Below, piece by piece: positions 59,101 through 64,000 of a DNA stretch of 64,000 nucleotides (positions are counted from its first letter, which is position 1; the number at the start of each line of letters is the position of its first letter). The stretch is from Ifrita kowaldi (lineage: Eukaryota; Chordata; Aves; Passeriformes; Cinclosomatidae): positions 60,042 through 124,041 of the forward strand of contig VZRS01012090.1 in NCBI GenBank assembly GCA_013398055.1. Direction: 5' to 3'. A model generated the notes under the pieces. It was not told the DNA's origin and ran no database searches. It worked only from the letters and a program-made list of their open reading frames with translations. The translations under genes and the position numbers were made by a program.

Positions 59101-60361
59101 GGAAAAGTGAATCCCAGATTGAGGTCTCCAAGTTTTCATCCTCTCAATGGATGTACCCTGTGGTTTGGAAAAGGTAATTTAAGGAAATGAAGCCCAATGG
59201 GTGCAAAATTGGGGAATTCATCCCTGGAAGTGCAAATGAATGGGAAATCTGCCAGAATTTCCCCAGAAATCTCAAAACAGGACCTAAATGCTTCCAACCC
59301 CAACCATGGTTCTGTGTCACTCATAACAACACCCAATGATCCACCCGAGCCACTAAAGGAATTTAATAATAAGATTTTAAAGATACTTCTCTGTGTTTTC
59401 TAATTGCACAGGTGAGGTAGGAGGTAAAGACAGCACCCAAGCAGACACAAGTGATGCTGGAAAGAGTCTGATGGGTTGATTTTTTCCCCCCTGCATCCCA
59501 TAAAAAGTGGTAATTGACATTTTAACGCATGACATGTCTCATTCCTTCATAACGCTGCCGTAATTGAATCCACGTGAAACCGGAGTGCTCGGGGGTGACC
59601 CCGGAGTGTGCCACACACCTGGAAGCAGTGGAGTTCAATTAATATGTCATTGCTACTAATAGCAGCTACCACTGAGAACCTGCAGCCAGTGGCTGCTCCA
59701 GAGGAAGCAGTAATCCTTGGATTTGGGCAGATAATATACAGTAAACACCAAGGAGCCATTGTTTACACACAGCGCTGCTTTGGATCAACACTTAAAGTCT
59801 TGCTCGCTCACTAATCTGCTGCTTTTCACTGAATTCCACCATTTCATTCACCCCTGCACCGCGTTTGTCCAGCTCGGTGTGCAAAAATTTGCAGCTCCTA
59901 AAATAAAATCAGCTGAGGGCCATTAGTGGACTGAATCAAACAGCGCTGAGACAAAGGTTCGTGCAATAAAAAAGGGGCATAAGTCACATGCTGGCACAGA
60001 GAAAAAAAAAGCTGTGATAAAATGGCCTTAAGGATTTGATTTAATCTGTCAAAAACCAGGAAATTTAGAGTGGAGAGTTGGGAGTCCTTCCTTTACTTGG
60101 CTTGTTGTTAAAATCGAGTTATCGGAAGTCCTACGTCAAGGAAATAGATGTGCACACACAAGGAGCCTGAATATTCCCTTCATTAATTTACTGGTCCAGC
60201 ACAGGGGTTTAAACTCTCCTTTTTATTATTTCAGCATCAGGTCTGATTTCACTCAGTTGTGCATCAGGCTCTGGAGACAATTTGGGTGTCCCAGGTGCTG
60301 AACCTGAGAAATTATTAAACCACTTACCCAGAAGTTCACAGAGAATCAAAACTGATGGAGC
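59101..60361. other. unique non-coding DNA, 1.3 kb
   Basis: The part at about 59.52-59.82 kb is free of repeats and of balanced composition. It is a candidate for conservation but cannot be tested here. No exon or RNA gene is recognised. Confidence 0.45.
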
Positions 60362-60436
60362 TCTGAGCAACCTGAGCTGGTGGAAGGTGGAACTGGATGA
60401 TCTTTAAGGTCCATTCCAACCTGAAGCATTCTAGGA
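60362..60436 (+). mobile_element. CR1 LINE 3' fragment
   Basis: A 75-bp remnant reading CTCTGAGCAACCTGAGCTGG, then GGAACTGGATGATCTTTAAG and CATTCCAACC. It ends AAGCATTCTAGGATTG, a decayed octamer tail. Confidence 0.8.
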
Positions 60437-62288
60437 TTGTCCTGAACCCACAATATCCCCAGGCTGGCCGGGATTACGGAGCGGGATATCGAGTTACAAA
60501 CATTACATCACTTGGAAAAGCCACGGTACCACTGAAGACCACGGTGGTGATTCATGAGGAGTTTGGCCTCATCACAGAACCCCAGGTTGCAGCATCAGAC
60601 CTGGGAGCTTTTACTGGTGTTGAGGAAAACCTCAGGGGAGTTGTAGTTTCTGGCTGAGTAATCCCCAAAGATCCAACTTCTTATTGAAAAAGGGGTTGAG
60701 CTCGTGCAGAGCTCCCCTCCTCCTCCAGCAGCTCTCACCACCACATCTATTTTATTCCTCCGACCACGCCAGGCTCTCATCTCAGATTTGCCTGAGATTT
60801 ATCTGTCAGCTTTATCTCCTCCTAAACTCAGTGCAGCTCTCCAGCTGATTCTCTGGGGCACTCGTGATAAATAATATTCCCTGTGTATTTCATGCTCCTA
60901 TTTCCCCTCACTTTGCTTTTTGTATGTCTCATTTTAAATCCCGTTCTACTGACCCGCCTGAAACCCCACATTTATGGGTTTAGAGCCCAAATTTCCCCAG
61001 TGATGGGGGGTAAAGCACTGGGAAGGCAGTTGGGAGAATATTTCTCTCATTTTAATTGCAGAAATCCAGCTCATTCTGAGATCCTCTCTGGTGGTTTTTT
61101 TTTGAGCTCTCCAGTCCACGCTGCGTTTTCAGAGGGTCAGAGGCATCGGTGGAATCAATCCCACTGTATTTGCACTGCCCAATATCTGCAATCTATTCAG
61201 GGTAAACATTTCTCTGCCAATCCCCACTGCAGGAAGCTTTCCCAAGAAATGCTAATGGCACCTCTCCGGTGCTGGAAAAACCCCGCAGCAGAGAAAGCCG
61301 GGGGGAAAAAATAAATACAGAGAAAGCTTTGGGTTCAGAAAGGAGCAAAGAGGAGAAAAGCACATTCAGAATTTGTCTTTTGGCAGGAGGTGAAGAAACC
61401 AAAGCTTTGCTGAAGCCACTTGAGTGACAAAAGGAGGGTTTGGAGACAATAAATTGGACCAGTTTGTGTTGGTGGAGGGAATCTACTGATTTCTTCCCTC
61501 AGAAAATAAATGCCAAGGATCCTGTTTGGTGGGGCTGGTTTTATGGAGCACTCTGTAGGAGAACAGATAATTCCAGGAATTTTTGGAAACTCCTAATAAG
61601 TAGTAAGAGAAACCAGTGGAATAATTTCATATATTTGTCTATAGCAACATGACATTTTCTCCTGTTTGTTTGCTTGCTTGTTTATTTGGGGTTTTTGGGA
61701 GGTTTTTTGTTTGTTTGGGTTTTGGGGTTTTTTTCTTAAACAGGAAAATACCCCAAGCATTATTTTGAAGACATCAAACTAGGTTTTGCCTTTTCTTGCA
61801 AACAATCCAAAGCACAGCATCACTTTCAAACTCATAAACTGCTCTGGGATTGGGCTCTTCCAAGGAGAATGCCTGAAAAACTGAGCAGTAGGAAGTCACA
61901 GGGAGATTTTAAGGGGGTAGTGGGCTGGTTTTAGAGCATTTTTCCCACCTCAGACTTCAACATCTTCCTCATCCTGACATTGCCTGGCTGGAATTTTAAT
62001 TTCATTTTTGTTGGGTTTTGGTTTTTTAGGTTTTTTGGGTTTTTTTCTTTGTTTAGGTTTGGGATTTTAAAGGAAAAAGCAAAAAAGAAAATGCTGTTCA
62101 AGCTCTAACTCTGGAGCAGAACACCATTTTCCCTCATTCTCCTGCCATACCACGCAGTGATCCTGAACTGATGAACTGAAGGGAAAGTTCAGTTGTCTTT
62201 GAGGAAGCTCAAACTTAACTTGAATCTCCATCTTTCCCACAAAAAAATGTGGAGGAGCCCACACTGGAGCTGGTTTGCTGGTAGGACT
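60437..62288. other. unique non-coding DNA with G/T-rich patches
   Basis: G/T-rich patches occupy about 61660-61735 and 62005-62065, with several GGG or GGGG runs on the plus strand. No repeat family, exon or RNA gene is recognised. Confidence 0.5.
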
Positions 62289-62870
62289 TGTGGCCCCACT
62301 GGAGCGCCAAGCTGGAGCAGTTCCTGCAGGATTGACCCCATGGCAAAAGGGATCCACACTGGAGCAGACTATTCCTGAAGGACTGACCCCATGGAAAAGG
62401 GAGAAGTTTCTGCAGGACTGACCCCATGGAAAAATGCATCCACACTGGAGCAGACTATTCCTGAAGGACTGACCCCATGGAAAAGGGATCCACATGGAGC
62501 AGTTCCTGCAGGAATGACCCCACCCACAGTGGAGCAGTTCCTGCAGGAATGACCCCATGGGAACAGGGATCCATGCTGGAGCAGTTCCTGAAGGATTGAT
62601 CCCATGGAAGTTGGAGCTGTTCCTGCAGGACTGACCCCACGGGAAAAGGATCCACACTGGAGCAGTTCCTGCAGGAATGCCCCCATGGGAAAAGGAACCC
62701 ACAGTGGAGCAGTTCCTGCAGGATTGACCCCATGGGGAAAGGGACCCACACTGGAGCAGCCTATTCCTGAAGGACTGATCCCACGGGAAAAGGGATCCAC
62801 ACTGGGGCAGTTCCAGAAGGACTGGCCCCATGGAAGGGGCCTCATGCTGGAGTAGTTCCTGAAGGAGCTC
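62289..62870 (+). repeat. minisatellite of about 40-60-bp units, about 13 copies
   Basis: Units share CACACTGGAGCAG, TTCCTGCAGG or TATTCCTGAAGGA, and TGACCCCATGGGAAAAGGG. Unit length varies, and two end types alternate (AGCAGTTCCTGCAGG and AGCAGACTATTCCTGAAGG). This array forms the left part of the LTR-like element below. It keeps a 271-codon minus-strand frame open, which I consider a by-product of the repeat. Confidence 0.92.
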
Positions 62871-63071
62871 CCCTTGAGCCACTGGAAAAAATTGAGAGTA
62901 GGTTGAGCCCAGGAAGAAGAGAGGGGTGGGGAAAAGGTGTTTTTAAATATTTACTTTTTATTCCTCATTATCCTGGTTGGATTGGAAATAAATTCATTTT
63001 TTTCCCAAGCTGAGCCTGCTTTGCCCATGGCAGCAATTCCTGAGCGTTCTCCCTGCCCTTATCCCAACCCA
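62779..63071 (+). repeat. duplicated 293-bp segment, copy 1
   Basis: Starts TCCCACGGGAAAAGGGATCC and ends CTTATCCCAACCCA just before a single N. By eye it is identical to 63073-63365. The identity and the N together suggest two contig ends that overlap and were not merged. Confidence 0.97.
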
Positions 63072-63072
63072 N
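63072..63072. other. single-base gap (N) between identical segments
   Basis: One N separates two identical 293-bp segments and probably marks an artificial join. Confidence 0.99.
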
Positions 63073-63365
63073 TCCCACGGGAAAAGGGATCCACACTGGG
63101 GCAGTTCCAGAAGGACTGGCCCCATGGAAGGGGCCTCATGCTGGAGTAGTTCCTGAAGGAGCTCCCCTTGAGCCACTGGAAAAAATTGAGAGTAGGTTGA
63201 GCCCAGGAAGAAGAGAGGGGTGGGGAAAAGGTGTTTTTAAATATTTACTTTTTATTCCTCATTATCCTGGTTGGATTGGAAATAAATTCATTTTTTTCCC
63301 AAGCTGAGCCTGCTTTGCCCATGGCAGCAATTCCTGAGCGTTCTCCCTGCCCTTATCCCAACCCA
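63073..63365 (+). repeat. duplicated 293-bp segment, copy 2
   Basis: Same sequence as 62779-63071, including a second AATAAA at 63281-63286. Copy 2 continues to the right into the rest of the LTR-like element. The likely true structure is a single copy. Confidence 0.97.
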
Positions 63366-63466
63366 GGAGCCTTTCATGATGTTTTCTCTCCCCTGCCCCA
63401 CTGAGGAGGGGGTGACAGAGTGGCTTTGGGGGGTGTCCAGCACCCAGGCAGGGCCCACCCACCACA

Positions 63467-63954
63467 AGAGGCCGTGGTTGAACCCCTTGGGAGAACGGAG
63501 GGCGTGGAGTCTGGATATTCATGGTCTGACTGATCCTGAGTGTAAAACTTCCTACTGCTGGCAGTGGAGAGGGAGAAGCTGTCAGTGCATTTGCAGAAAG
63601 GATTCCTCACTAATTCCTTGGTGTTGGTGGATTTGGGGGATCAGAGTTCAGGATCGGTGTCCAAAGGTCAGACAGATCATTTTAGAGGGCAGCATCTTCT
63701 GGGTGTCTTTCCAATGGTGACAGAGACTGAATTTGGGTCGTCTTTGTCAAGTTAAGATCGAACTTATCCCAAGTTCCCATAATAAAACATGGAAACCTTG
63801 ATGACACGAACTCTGACTACAGGAAGAAGGCAAGAAAAGCTGGAAACAATAGTGAAAAAAAGCAGCAAGTTCCTATTCTGGTGCATTCCCACTTTTCCCA
63901 TGCCCATGCTGGACCTTCCCAACCAGCCTGATGACATCAACAAGGAGACAGACC
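63467..63954. other. non-coding DNA
   Basis: No repeat family, exon or RNA gene is recognised between the LTR-like element and the terminal microsatellite. Confidence 0.5.
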
Positions 63955-64000
63955 TTCCCCTCCCTTCCCTTCCCTTCCCTTCCCTTCCCTTCCCTTCCCT
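63955..64000 (+). repeat. (CCCTT)n microsatellite, cut by window end
   Basis: About nine perfect CCCTT (TTCCC) units run off the right edge. It is a pure polypyrimidine tract with mirror symmetry, and its full length is unknown. Confidence 0.95.

Larger units (their letters stand above)
62289..63466 (+). mobile_element. LTR-like avian repeat with internal minisatellite
   Basis: To the right of the minisatellite comes GAGCCCAGGAAGAAGAGAGG, a region with AATAAA at 62987-62992, then GAGCCTGCTTTGCCCATGGC, TCTCCCTGCCCTTATCCCAA and CACTGAGGAGGG. It ends near CCCACCCACCACA at 63466. I recall this order as a widespread avian repeat, probably the LTR-bearing end of an endogenous retrovirus, but cannot confirm the family. 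The left end is not defined. The segment from 62779 is present twice, see the next two entries. Confidence 0.55.

Noticed and set aside
1..64000. tRNA, snRNA, miRNA hairpins or host exons
   Set aside because: I looked for conserved box motifs and recognisable protein domains and saw none. Small miRNA hairpins cannot be excluded by eye.

Overview
The window looks like ordinary nuclear DNA from a bird, most likely a songbird, and I can support no host protein-coding gene, tRNA, rRNA or other structural RNA in it. The evidence for a bird is the repeat content. More than twenty fragments of the avian CR1 LINE occur on both strands, several ending in the diagnostic CR1 3' tail built on an ATTCTATG-like octamer. 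There are also two solo LTRs with TG...CA ends and 5-bp target-site duplications, as expected of ERVL-type elements, and one further LTR-like avian repeat at the right edge. No mammalian SINE or L1 was seen. The songbird placement is weaker and rests on my recollection of the LTR types.

Layout. 1-14 kb: AT-moderate unique DNA with eight to ten CR1 pieces, an ATT microsatellite (about 4.02 kb), a 20-bp minisatellite (about 4.9 kb) and a (TTTTA)n array with an assembly gap (about 14.0-14.36 kb). 14.6-27.2 kb: several CR1 copies, two of which (14.66 and 18.92 kb) are almost identical. 27-35 kb: the most structured part, with a tandem duplication of about 340 bp around a gapped 9-bp repeat (29.5-30.2 kb), a near-perfect inverted duplication of about 320 bp (30.96-32.46 kb), a 152-bp internally deleted LTR (32.53 kb), and a CR1 copy that still carries a decayed reverse-transcriptase C-terminal region (34.09-34.95 kb). 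36.8-37.5 kb: an intact 645-bp solo LTR of the same family as the 152-bp one. 40.4-50.8 kb: tandem duplications of 214 bp and 96 bp, an AAT/ATT palindromic microsatellite and a cluster of CR1 pieces in opposite orientations. 51-62 kb: largely unique non-coding DNA. 62.3-63.5 kb: a minisatellite-bearing, LTR-like element whose 3' part appears twice on either side of a single N, probably an assembly artefact. The window ends inside a (CCCTT)n array.

Functionally this reads as intergenic or deep intronic DNA. The long open frames fall in antisense CR1, simple repeats or tandem repeats and none has the signature of a gene. I found no novel biological system. The points most worth checking are the young inverted duplication, the LTR pair with a clean internal deletion, and the duplicated blocks next to assembly gaps.
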